From: JBAXPV01 sp037132075
GTDB taxonomy: Bacteria > Bacteroidota > Bacteroidia > Bacteroidales > CAIXZF01
Direction of reading: 5' to 3'
Length of the DNA stretch: 64,000 nucleotides
NCBI GenBank assembly: GCA_037132075.1
Contig: JBAXPV010000019.1
Coordinates: 1-64,000, forward strand
Shown piece after piece: positions 16,001 to 23,358 of this stretch. Within the stretch, counting starts at the first letter, position 1; the number at the start of each line of letters is the position of its first letter. The notes under the pieces were generated by a model. That model worked only from the letters and a program-made list of their open reading frames with translations, was not told the DNA's origin and did not search any database. A program made the position numbers and the translations under genes.

Positions 16001-18640
16001 ATGAAGAAAACTGTATTTGTGATGTTATTTACGATTTCATTTGTTCAGATTTTTGCCCAGCACGTCTTAAAAGGTAAAGTAAGTGGTGAAGATGGGGAAG
16101 CTCTGGTAGGAGTTAACGTTTATGAAAGAGGTACGATTAATGGTTCAGTATCAGATTACAATGGACTGTACACCGTAACGTTCAGCAATGAGAATTCCGT
16201 TATAGCTTTCAGCTACATTGGATATGCCACACAGTTTATTACCGCCGGGAAGCAAACATCCGCTGATATCAAACTCATTCGAAATGCCAGTTTGATGTCA
16301 GTAGAGATTGTAGGTTCCAGGAAACTGAACAGATCGGCCACAGAAAGTACAGTTCCAGTTGATATTTTCGAGATCCCAAAGCTTACAAATAGTATTGGCC
16401 AGCCGGGTCTTAACCAGATTCTTCAGATGGTAGCACCATCCTTTAATGCAAATAAACAATCAGGTTCCGACGGAGCCGACCACTTGGATCCAGCCACTTT
16501 ACGGGGACTTGGCCCTGACCAGACTTTGGTGCTTGTCAATGGTAAACGCCGCCACCAGTCGTCACTTATTAATGTTTTCGGAACCAGGGGCAGAGGAAAT
16601 ACAGGGACTGACCTTAATGCGATTCCTGCTTCAGCAATCGACCATATTGAAATACTTCGCGATGGTGCTTCTGCGCAATATGGATCTGATGCGATTGCCG
16701 GTGTAATAAACGTTGTTCTTAAATCTGGTTCAGGTGAGATGTCAGGGAACCTTGGCTATGGCATGTACAATGCCAAACCGGCTCCAGGACTTGGCGTGCT
16801 TAAAAATGATAAGTCATATGATGGTGAAACAAGCCTTGCCAATGCCAACTACGGAATTGCTTTAGGCAATAACGGATTCTTCAACATGACATTCGATTAT
16901 ATGAAACAGGATCATACGAATAGAGCCCCTGATCCGAATAAATTTGATGTATACCGCAATCAGTTTGGAGATGCAGCTTCTGAAAATTTTGCCAGCTATT
17001 TCAATTCCTCCATCAGCATTGGCAAAAATGCTCAGTTTTATATGTTTGGTGGTTTCAACCATCGTTTTACCGATTCTTATGCATGGACACGCGCTTCGCA
17101 CGAATCACGGAATATTCCTGAAATCTATCCCAACGGATTTGATCCTAAGATACAATCGTTAATTAACGACCAAAGTGTTTCAATAGGATTTAAGTCTGAC
17201 GTAAATGGCTGGACAATGGACATCAACAATACCATCGGCTCAAACCGATTTCATTATTATGTCGACAATACGCTGAATGCAACACTTCTGGCGGCATCTC
17301 CCACCCGTTTTGATGCTGGTGGATTTTCTGCCATGCAAAACACTACCACCATTGACCTATCCAGACTTTTCCCAAGCGTGATGAAAGGGCTCAACCTGGC
17401 TTTCGGATTGGAACACAGAATTGACAATTATTCCATTTTTGCCGGGGAAGAAGGTTCCTACAAAACCTATGGTACGCAGTGGTTTGTTGATACCACTTTT
17501 CAAGATGGGAATATGGTAATTGATTCTACGCTGCGTCCCGGTGGATCACAGGGTTTCCCTGGATTTCAGCCGTCAAACGAACTTTCAGAATCGAGAACTA
17601 ACCTGGGAATATATGCAGATGCCGAGCTCGATATGAGCAAGGCACTCACAGTTGGTGCTGCAGCCAGGGTTGAGCGCTACAGTGATTTTGGAAATGCAAC
17701 GAACGGGAAACTTGCATTACGTTACAAAATTGCACCATGGATTTCCTTCCGTGCTTCGGCAAGTACAGGCTTCCGCGCACCTTCGCTCACCCAATTGTAT
17801 TATAATACCATCTATACCGATTTTGTGGCTGGTAAGGCCGTTGATAAAATCATTGCCAAAAACAACAGTCCAATCACACGCGCACTTGGCATCCCAAAGC
17901 TGAAAGAAGAAAAGTCAGTAAACCTTGGTGCAGGAATAACAGCAAAATACAAATCCCTTACCTTAACACTCGATGCCTATCATGTAAGTATTAATGATCG
18001 TATTGTATTAACCGGATCCTTCTCAAGTGATGATCCCGATATCGGCGCGTCATTACAGGCATTAAACGTAAGTGCAGCACAGTGCTTTACCAATGCGGTA
18101 AATACGTCAACCACAGGTTTAGATGCGATCCTTACCTGGTCGACAGTTTTTGAGAATAAGCATATTTTACGCGTATCATTTGGCAGCAATTTCAATGATA
18201 TGAAAATAGATAAGATTTACACAAATGATAAACTCAAAGGCAAAGAAAGTACATATTTCGGACTTCGTGAGCAATATTTCCTCCTGGCTTCAGCTCCGAA
18301 AAGCAAGGTGAGCATTGGTGTCGAATATTTAATTAACAATTTTTCTGCCAACCTCCGATTTACAAATTATGGTGATGTGAAGCTGGTTAACTGGAATGAT
18401 AATGGTGATAATATTATTGATCCGGGTGAGCTTGACACCTATAAGGCAAAAATGAGTACGGATCTGTCAGTGAGCTATAAAATCAAGAATATTTCCTTCA
18501 CCATAGGTGGAAATAACATCCTGAACGCTTATCCTGATGTGCATGATCCTGCACTCACAGAATCCGGTGGAATCTGGGATGCCGTGCAGATGGGATTCAG
18601 TGGCGCTTACTACTATACCAGACTTGGATTCAGGTTTTAA
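16001..18640 (+). CDS. TonB-dependent outer-membrane receptor with carboxypeptidase-like N-terminal domain
   Basis: 879 residues. A signal peptide (MKKTVFVMLFTISFVQIFAQ) is followed by a carboxypeptidase D-like beta-sandwich (about 21-100; GKVSGEDGEALVGVNVYE, VIAFSYIGY). The plug domain (about 110-245) has LRGLGPDQTLVLVNGKRRH and IEILRDGASAQYGSDAIAGVINVV. A ~620-residue beta-barrel ends YYYTRLGFRF with a terminal aromatic residue, as outer-membrane barrels do. It is a COG1629-type receptor rather than SusC. Substrate unknown; placement downstream of the bam region makes an aromatic compound or a metal chelate conceivable, but no SusD-like partner is present. It has its own promoter at 15872 and a strong terminator at 18673. 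Confidence 0.93.
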   Translation: MKKTVFVMLFTISFVQIFAQHVLKGKVSGEDGEALVGVNVYERGTINGSVSDYNGLYTVTFSNENSVIAFSYIGYATQFITAGKQTSADIKLIRNASLMSVEIVGSRKLNRSATESTVPVDIFEIPKLTNSIGQPGLNQILQMVAPSFNANKQSGSDGADHLDPATLRGLGPDQTLVLVNGKRRHQSSLINVFGTRGRGNTGTDLNAIPASAIDHIEILRDGASAQYGSDAIAGVINVVLKSGSGEMSGNLGYGMYNAKPAPGLGVLKNDKSYDGETSLANANYGIALGNNGFFNMTFDYMKQDHTNRAPDPNKFDVYRNQFGDAASENFASYFNSSISIGKNAQFYMFGGFNHRFTDSYAWTRASHESRNIPEIYPNGFDPKIQSLINDQSVSIGFKSDVNGWTMDINNTIGSNRFHYYVDNTLNATLLAASPTRFDAGGFSAMQNTTTIDLSRLFPSVMKGLNLAFGLEHRIDNYSIFAGEEGSYKTYGTQWFVDTTFQDGNMVIDSTLRPGGSQGFPGFQPSNELSESRTNLGIYADAELDMSKALTVGAAARVERYSDFGNATNGKLALRYKIAPWISFRASASTGFRAPSLTQLYYNTIYTDFVAGKAVDKIIAKNNSPITRALGIPKLKEEKSVNLGAGITAKYKSLTLTLDAYHVSINDRIVLTGSFSSDDPDIGASLQALNVSAAQCFTNAVNTSTTGLDAILTWSTVFENKHILRVSFGSNFNDMKIDKIYTNDKLKGKESTYFGLREQYFLLASAPKSKVSIGVEYLINNFSANLRFTNYGDVKLVNWNDNGDNIIDPGELDTYKAKMSTDLSVSYKIKNISFTIGGNNILNAYPDVHDPALTESGGIWDAVQMGFSGAYYYTRLGFRF

Positions 18641-18672
18641 CAGCCGTATTTTCTTTAACAACTCATGCGAAA

Positions 18673-18705
18673 AAGCCCCTGCAAATTTATTATTTGCAGG
18701 GGCTT
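18673..18705 (+). terminator. Intrinsic terminator of the TonB receptor gene
   Basis: A perfect 14-bp stem (AAGCCCCTGCAAAT and complement) with loop TTATT, then AATTCTTTTT. It starts 33 bp after the receptor stop. A sister hairpin with almost the same stem occurs at 25805-25837. Confidence 0.88.
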
Positions 18706-18780
18706 AATTCTTTTTGCTTCACCACCTGATGAATGCGTCGTAGCAGCTCTTCAGAGTTCATTATGACACGCGATTATAGA

Positions 18781-18810
18781 TTGACAAACAAACAAAAGGT
18801 TTTTTATATT
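18781..18810 (+). promoter_or_regulatory. Promoter of the hybrid sensor kinase gene
   Basis: TTGACA (18781-18786), an 18-base spacer, TATATT (18805-18810) and TAC. Transcription would begin near 18817, about 35 bp before the ATG at 18853. This argues against the longer frame that opens at 18733, since that ATG would lie upstream of the promoter. Confidence 0.55.
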
Positions 18811-18852
18811 TACTTTTTTATTGTAGTGACAATTTTTATCAAAAAATATAGG

Positions 18853-21273
18853 ATGAATTACATGGATATATGCAAGGAAGAACTCATAGAACAGTTGGAG
18901 GCCCTGCAGCAGGAACACAATGAATTGAAGGCACTGTATGAAAAAGATATTGCAACTTTGAGAAATGCCGAAGTAAAATTGAAGTTAAGTGAAGAGCGCT
19001 ATCATAATCTTTTCGACCAGACGAATGAAGGGCTCATTCTGCTGACAAAGGATGGTAAATTAGTTGAGGTCAATAAGTCATTCGCTACAATGCACGGCTA
19101 TACTGTTGACGAGTTGAAGAATATAGACATCAGAGATTTGGATGTTCTCAGGGAAGGGGCATTTGAAGAACGTGCTGATATAATGCAGCGCATTGATGCT
19201 GGGGAGGTGGTCCATTTTGAGGTCGAGCATTACCATAAAGATGGCCATATTATTAAATTCAGCGATTCTGCGAGTTTAATAAACATTGGTGACCAACAGT
19301 ATTATTTGGCTTTCCATCAGGACATTAGTGAGCGTAAGGGGATTGAAGAATCTCTGAAAGAAAGCGAGTCAAGCCTTAATGAAGCTCAGAATATTGGGAA
19401 AATTGGTAGTTGGCAACTCGATTTAATTAATAATAAAGCCAAATGGTCAAGGAATTGCTTTATTATTTATGGATTAGAACCTGATGAGATTGAACCCTCA
19501 TACGAATATTTCAAAAGCAGAGTTCATCCTGATGATTTGCATATAATAGATGAGACCTTTGAATATATTTCTACGTTCAGAACCCCCATAAATATTGAAA
19601 TACGAATACTCTTTCCAGATGGCAAAGAGAATTGGGCACAGATCAATATAGCCCCAATTGTTATAGAAGATGAACTTGTTGCATTGAATGGAACACAGAT
19701 AGATATCACAGATCGAAAGCAGGCTGAAGAAAAGATTCGTGAAAAAGACATCCAGTTCAGAAAGCTTTCTTCAAATTTGCCGGATTTGATTTTTCAGTTT
19801 ACGAGAAGACCTGACGGAAGCTATTTCGTTCCCATAGCCTCAGATGGCATTAAGAACATTTTTGGATGTTCTGCAGAAGAGGTTGTTGATGACTTTGCAC
19901 CCATTGGCAGGGTAATTTTTCCTGAAGATTCAGAAAGAGTCATTAGTGATATCGAATATTCTGCAAAGCATATGACTTACTTTAGCTGTGAGTTCAGAGT
20001 GCAAATACCTGGCAAGCCCATCCAATGGATTTTTTCCAGATCGACACCTGAAAAGTTGGCAGATGGCAGCATAACTTGGTATGGCTTCAATGCAGACATC
20101 ACCGAAATGAAGCAAACTGAGATAGAGCTTGTCAGAGCCAAAGAAAAGGCTGAAGAGAGCGACCGTCTGAAATTGGCTTTTCTTGCCAATATGAGCCACG
20201 AAATACGTACACCCATGAATGGGATCCTTGGCTTTGCAGATCTGCTGAAAACTCCGAATCTTTCAGGGGATGAACAACAAAGGTATATTGAGATTATAGA
20301 GAAAAGTGGTGCCCGTATGCTAAGTACCATAAACGATATTATTGATATTTCCAGGATAGAATCAGGGAAAATCGAGGTTTATCTTTCAGAAATTATTATA
20401 AACGACCTGATTGAAAATATTTGTGCGTTCTTTAAACCAGAGGCTGAAAAAAAAGGCATAACAATTTTCTCTAAAACTTCATTATTTACTAAAGAATCCT
20501 TTATTAAAACTGATAGAGATAAAATCATTGGTATTTTTAGTAACCTGGTGAAAAATGCCATTAAATTCACAACCCAAGGTTCAATAACAGTTGGGTATGA
20601 GAAAAAAGGCAACATACTTGAATTTTTTGTAAAGGATACAGGGAAAGGAATTCGTCAGGAACATCAACAATTGATTTTTGAACGCTTCATGCAAGCAGAA
20701 GATGGATTTGCAAGGGGTTTTGAGGGATCAGGTCTGGGATTATCGATTTCGAAGGCTTATGCTGAAATACTGGGGGGGGAGCTTTGGGTTGAAAGTGAAT
20801 ATGGTATAGGCTCAACGTTCTATTTCACTATTCCATACGATGCATTCAATGAAGAGAGACAAGTGCTTAATATTGAGGTTCCTTATGATGGTGTAAAACA
20901 TCAAATTAACAATCTGAAAATATTGATCGTAGACGACAATGAACAATCGGAAATGTTATTAAGCATTGCCATTGAAATGTTTAGTAAAGTGATTTTCAAG
21001 GCAAAAAATGGTATAGAAGCCGTTGAATGTTGCCGTGCTCATGCAGATATTGATCTGGTTTTCATGGATATTAAAATGCCAGAAATGGACGGATATGAAG
21101 CAACAAGGCAAATCCGCCAATTTAACACTGATGTGGTTATAATAGCACAAACTGCGTATGTCCTAATGGGTGACAAAGAAAAAGCAATAGCCGCAGGATG
21201 TAATGATTACGTCGCTAAACCATTAAATATAGCTGTTATCCAAGGACTTATGCAAAAGCATTTTGGCAAATAA
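18853..21273 (+). CDS. Hybrid sensor histidine kinase with three PAS domains and a receiver
   Basis: 806 residues from the ATG at 18853; an upstream frame to 18733 is rejected because of the promoter at 18781. A short coiled coil (EELIEQLEALQQEHNELKAL) precedes three PAS domains (about 45-160, 165-290 and 300-430; the second and third end ITDRKQAEE and ITEMKQTEI). The HisKA domain contains the phosphorylated His in FLANMSHEIRTPMNG. The ATPase domain has N-box NLVKNAIKF, GKGI and GSGLGLSISKA. A C-terminal receiver has DDNEQSE and phosphoacceptor Asp in LVFMDIKMPEMDGYEA. No membrane segments are seen, so it senses a cytoplasmic signal. It may feed a separate regulator; the orphan sigma-54 regulator at 2062 is one candidate, with no direct evidence. 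Confidence 0.92.
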   Translation: MNYMDICKEELIEQLEALQQEHNELKALYEKDIATLRNAEVKLKLSEERYHNLFDQTNEGLILLTKDGKLVEVNKSFATMHGYTVDELKNIDIRDLDVLREGAFEERADIMQRIDAGEVVHFEVEHYHKDGHIIKFSDSASLINIGDQQYYLAFHQDISERKGIEESLKESESSLNEAQNIGKIGSWQLDLINNKAKWSRNCFIIYGLEPDEIEPSYEYFKSRVHPDDLHIIDETFEYISTFRTPINIEIRILFPDGKENWAQINIAPIVIEDELVALNGTQIDITDRKQAEEKIREKDIQFRKLSSNLPDLIFQFTRRPDGSYFVPIASDGIKNIFGCSAEEVVDDFAPIGRVIFPEDSERVISDIEYSAKHMTYFSCEFRVQIPGKPIQWIFSRSTPEKLADGSITWYGFNADITEMKQTEIELVRAKEKAEESDRLKLAFLANMSHEIRTPMNGILGFADLLKTPNLSGDEQQRYIEIIEKSGARMLSTINDIIDISRIESGKIEVYLSEIIINDLIENICAFFKPEAEKKGITIFSKTSLFTKESFIKTDRDKIIGIFSNLVKNAIKFTTQGSITVGYEKKGNILEFFVKDTGKGIRQEHQQLIFERFMQAEDGFARGFEGSGLGLSISKAYAEILGGELWVESEYGIGSTFYFTIPYDAFNEERQVLNIEVPYDGVKHQINNLKILIVDDNEQSEMLLSIAIEMFSKVIFKAKNGIEAVECCRAHADIDLVFMDIKMPEMDGYEATRQIRQFNTDVVIIAQTAYVLMGDKEKAIAAGCNDYVAKPLNIAVIQGLMQKHFGK

Positions 21274-21287
21274 TTTCTAAGGCAGGA

Positions 21288-21393
21288 TCCAAACTGACTG
21301 TGATCAATGAAAGCCTGTTAAGTCAAAATGCCTCTGGCTTAAAACATCCACGTCCCGCACAGTCGAAAAAAATTGAAATTGGTCTTCACCTGG
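21288..21393 (+). pseudogene. Remnant of a hicB antitoxin C-terminus
   Basis: About 106 bases match the HTH-coding end of the intact hicB at 22262-22372 at most positions. The translation INESLLSQNASGLKHPRPAQ differs from the intact copy by only one residue (Tyr to Asn). It has no start codon, lacks the N-terminal domain, and begins 15 bp after the kinase stop. It represents a second, mostly deleted HicAB module or a partial duplication. Confidence 0.85.
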
Positions 21394-21412
21394 AGCCTAA
21401 ATTTACATTTTA

Positions 21413-21592
21413 TCAACTAACAGTAAGTTTTAGATGACCACCAAGACCTTCTCTGACTATCCGCATGAGTGTCGAAAGCCTGATGGCAGAAGCATCATTT
21501 TCGATACGGGAAATGTAAGTTTTTGTAGTTCCACATTTTTCAGCAAGTTGCTCCTGTGTCATTCCTTGACTTTTCCGAAGTTCCTGAAGCAT
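21413..21592 (-). CDS. Small XRE-family HTH protein, orphan antitoxin-like
   Basis: 59 residues from the ATG at 21590-21592: MLQELRKSQGMTQEQLAE, then KTYISRIEND and IRLSTLMRIVREGLGGHLKL. This is the C-terminal HTH of HigA/RelB-type antitoxins of phage-derived modules. Full-length relatives have ~40 more N-terminal residues; here a stop lies a few codons upstream, so it is either truncated or starts at this ATG. No toxin gene lies on its 5' side (21593-21796). It may be a non-functional remnant. It overlaps nothing else and is read opposite to hicA. Confidence 0.65.
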   Translation of the reverse strand: MLQELRKSQGMTQEQLAEKCGTTKTYISRIENDASAIRLSTLMRIVREGLGGHLKLTVS

Positions 21593-21772
21593 TACCCCAA
21601 GTTTAAAGGTACAAACTTGTCAAAATACGTCACTTTACAATATTGTAAACTATTTTACACTATTTCTGGCACATTCTTGGCACTTATGCAGTGGGATACA
21701 ATAAGTATTAGGTAGATTCTTTTTTGAAAAAATAATTTGCCCTCTGATTACAAAAAAAGGTATTATTTGTAT

Positions 21773-21780
21773 TACCTTTG
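21773..21780 (+). promoter_or_regulatory. -7 promoter element (TAnnTTTG) before hicA
   Basis: TACCTTTG fits the Bacteroidota -7 consensus and lies 16 bp before the hicA ATG. No TTTG is found at the expected -33 distance, so promoter strength is doubtful. The short leader is typical of the phylum. Confidence 0.4.
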
Positions 21781-21796
21781 TAAAAAGTTTGCCTGA

Positions 21797-21982
21797 ATGA
21801 AGGTTAAAGAGGTTATCAAGATCATTGAGAAAAATGGCTGGATTATGGTCGCCCAGAAAGGGAGCCATCGGCAGTACAAAAATCCAGATGTCCCTGGACG
21901 GGTGACAATACCTGGCAATCTGAATGATGACATCCCTAAAGGAACTCTAAACTCAATTTTAAAGCAAGCAGGATTAATTTAA
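21797..21982 (+). CDS. hicA: HicA mRNA interferase toxin
   Basis: 61 residues, the usual HicA size. The dsRBD-like fold carries the catalytic His in QKGSHRQYKNP, and the later VTIPGN and DDIPKGTLNSILKQAG are family hallmarks. HicA toxins cut mRNA and are neutralised by HicB. The toxin gene precedes the antitoxin gene by 12 bp, the common order for this family. The module sits in a patch with toxin-antitoxin debris on both sides. Confidence 0.93.
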   Translation: MKVKEVIKIIEKNGWIMVAQKGSHRQYKNPDVPGRVTIPGNLNDDIPKGTLNSILKQAGLI

Positions 21983-21994
21983 AGGAAAGCTAAC

Positions 21995-22399
21995 ATGGAA
22001 AAGGTCGTCATCATCATCGAAAAATCAAACACAGGTTATTCAGCCTATCTTCCTGAACTTCCTGGTTGCGTGAGCACTGCTGCCACTATCGATGAAATCA
22101 AAGCCAATATTACGGAAGCTATCAATTTTCACCTGGAAGGAATGGCAGAAGATGAACTACCCGTACCAGCCCAGTTTAAGAGGCAATACAGCCTACAATA
22201 TTCTTTTGATGTGGAAACCTTCCTGAACTACTACAACCATATTTTCACCAGAAGAGCCTTGTCCAAACTTACTGGCATCAATGAAAGCCTGTTAAGCCAG
22301 TATGCCTCTGGCTTAAAGCATCCACGCCCAGCGCAATCAAAAAAGATTGAAACAGGGCTTCACCAGCTGGCGAATGAGTTGTTGCAGATCTCGCTGTGA
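21995..22399 (+). CDS. hicB: HicB antitoxin
   Basis: 134 residues. The N-terminal half is the RNase H-like HicB fold (IIIEKSNTGYSAYLPELPGC then AATIDEIKANITEAINFHLEGM). The C-terminal half is an HTH domain (SKLTGINESLLSQYASGLK) that should bind the operator before hicA and autoregulate the pair. Located 12 bp after hicA. A truncated copy of the HTH-coding part lies at 21288-21393. Confidence 0.93.
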   Translation: MEKVVIIIEKSNTGYSAYLPELPGCVSTAATIDEIKANITEAINFHLEGMAEDELPVPAQFKRQYSLQYSFDVETFLNYYNHIFTRRALSKLTGINESLLSQYASGLKHPRPAQSKKIETGLHQLANELLQISL

Positions 22400-22569
22400 G
22401 TTTTCTAATACCAATAGATCTATAAGGGCAAAACAAAGTTTAGATTTATTTAGAATATTTCTCAATAGCAGCATGTTATCTGATATAGTTGTAGTTTTTT
22501 TAAATTTGATCTTTGTTTTAGCTTATTAAATAAGATGCTAAAGCTGTATTAAGTAAGCTTGAACGGGGC

Positions 22570-23085
22570 ATGGGACTAACCGACATAAAAAAAGAACTTA
22601 AAAAGCTCGACAAGGATCACCTGGTGGATGTCATAGCGGATTTGTATAAAAAGCACAAAGCGGTACAGGAGTACTTGGATTTTTATACCAATCCCGACGA
22701 AGAGGAACTTTTTAAGAAGTATAAGGAAAAAGTACGATTAGCATTTTATCCAAAAAAAGAGCATGACCTGTTAAAACTAAAAGATGGAAAGATAGCAATC
22801 TCCGACTTCAAAAAAATGGGTGGATCGATGGATCTTGTTGCTGACCTGATGCTTTATTACGTTGAGATGGGTGTTGTGTTCACCAACGACTATGGTGATA
22901 TCGATGAACCTTTTTACGATAGCATCGCTGGAGCCTATAGAAAAGCTTTACAGTTAATGGAAAAAGAAAATATCCTGGAAAGATTTAAAGATAGGGCGAC
23001 CAAAGTGGTAGATGATACAGCTAATATCGGGTGGGGTTTTCACGATGAACTGGGAGACACCTGGGGAGAGTTTTATGGGGAATAA
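22570..23085 (+). CDS. DUF6155-like protein of unknown function
   Basis: 171 residues, no signal peptide or membrane segment, highly charged and mostly helical. It opens MGLTDIKKELKKLDKDHLVD and continues with LYKKHKAVQEYLDFYTNPD, a pattern I associate with the DUF6155 family found widely in Bacteroidota; no biochemical role is known to me. The C-terminus contains NIGWGFHDELGDTWGEF. It is a single gene between hicAB and the fic gene. The last part of this gene (23022-23038 and flanking bases) is repeated at 24967, beyond fic. Confidence 0.75.
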   Translation: MGLTDIKKELKKLDKDHLVDVIADLYKKHKAVQEYLDFYTNPDEEELFKKYKEKVRLAFYPKKEHDLLKLKDGKIAISDFKKMGGSMDLVADLMLYYVEMGVVFTNDYGDIDEPFYDSIAGAYRKALQLMEKENILERFKDRATKVVDDTANIGWGFHDELGDTWGEFYGE

Positions 23086-23119
23086 ATCGTTTTTCCATCA
23101 GAGTTAGGTGATCTTTATT

Positions 23120-23150
23120 TATACCATTCGGTATAATACCAAAAGGTATA
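23120..23150. repeat. Nested palindrome of four GGTAT half-sites
   Basis: The 31-bp segment reads TATACC - ATTC - GGTAT - A - ATACC - AAAA - GGTATA. It is symmetric about base 23135: outer arms 23120-23125/23145-23150 and inner arms 23130-23134/23136-23140. It lies 35 bp after the DUF6155-like gene and ~165 bp before fic. This layout is characteristic of a two-dimer operator; it has no T-tract, so it is not a terminator. Confidence 0.7.
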
Positions 23151-23215
23151 ACATGAACTGAAAAGCAAATTGACCATACAAATTAAAGCGTGGCCTTGCA
23201 TTATTTGAAATATAC

Positions 23216-23358
23216 TTGTAACTATATTTCACCATAATGGTATAATTGTAACCATATTTCACAGCCAATAACTGTTTTTCCCTTATCTTTGCAGTAATCA
23301 ATTTTCACAACAGTTGATGAATAATAAGCATTTATCACAAGAAATAACCATATTTCAC
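23216..23358 (+). repeat. Three copies of a 17-bp direct repeat around the fic start
   Basis: TTGTAACTATATTTCAC (23216-23232), TTGTAACCATATTTCAC (23246-23262) and AAATAACCATATTTCAC (23342-23358). The first two are 30 bp apart (about three helical turns). The third lies inside the fic coding region (codons for EITIFH). Such iterons may be binding sites for an autoregulator. Confidence 0.6.

Noticed and set aside
18733..18852. N-terminal extension of the hybrid kinase
   Set aside because: The TTGACA/TATATT promoter lies inside it, and the short hydrophobic stretch is explained by A/T-rich promoter DNA.
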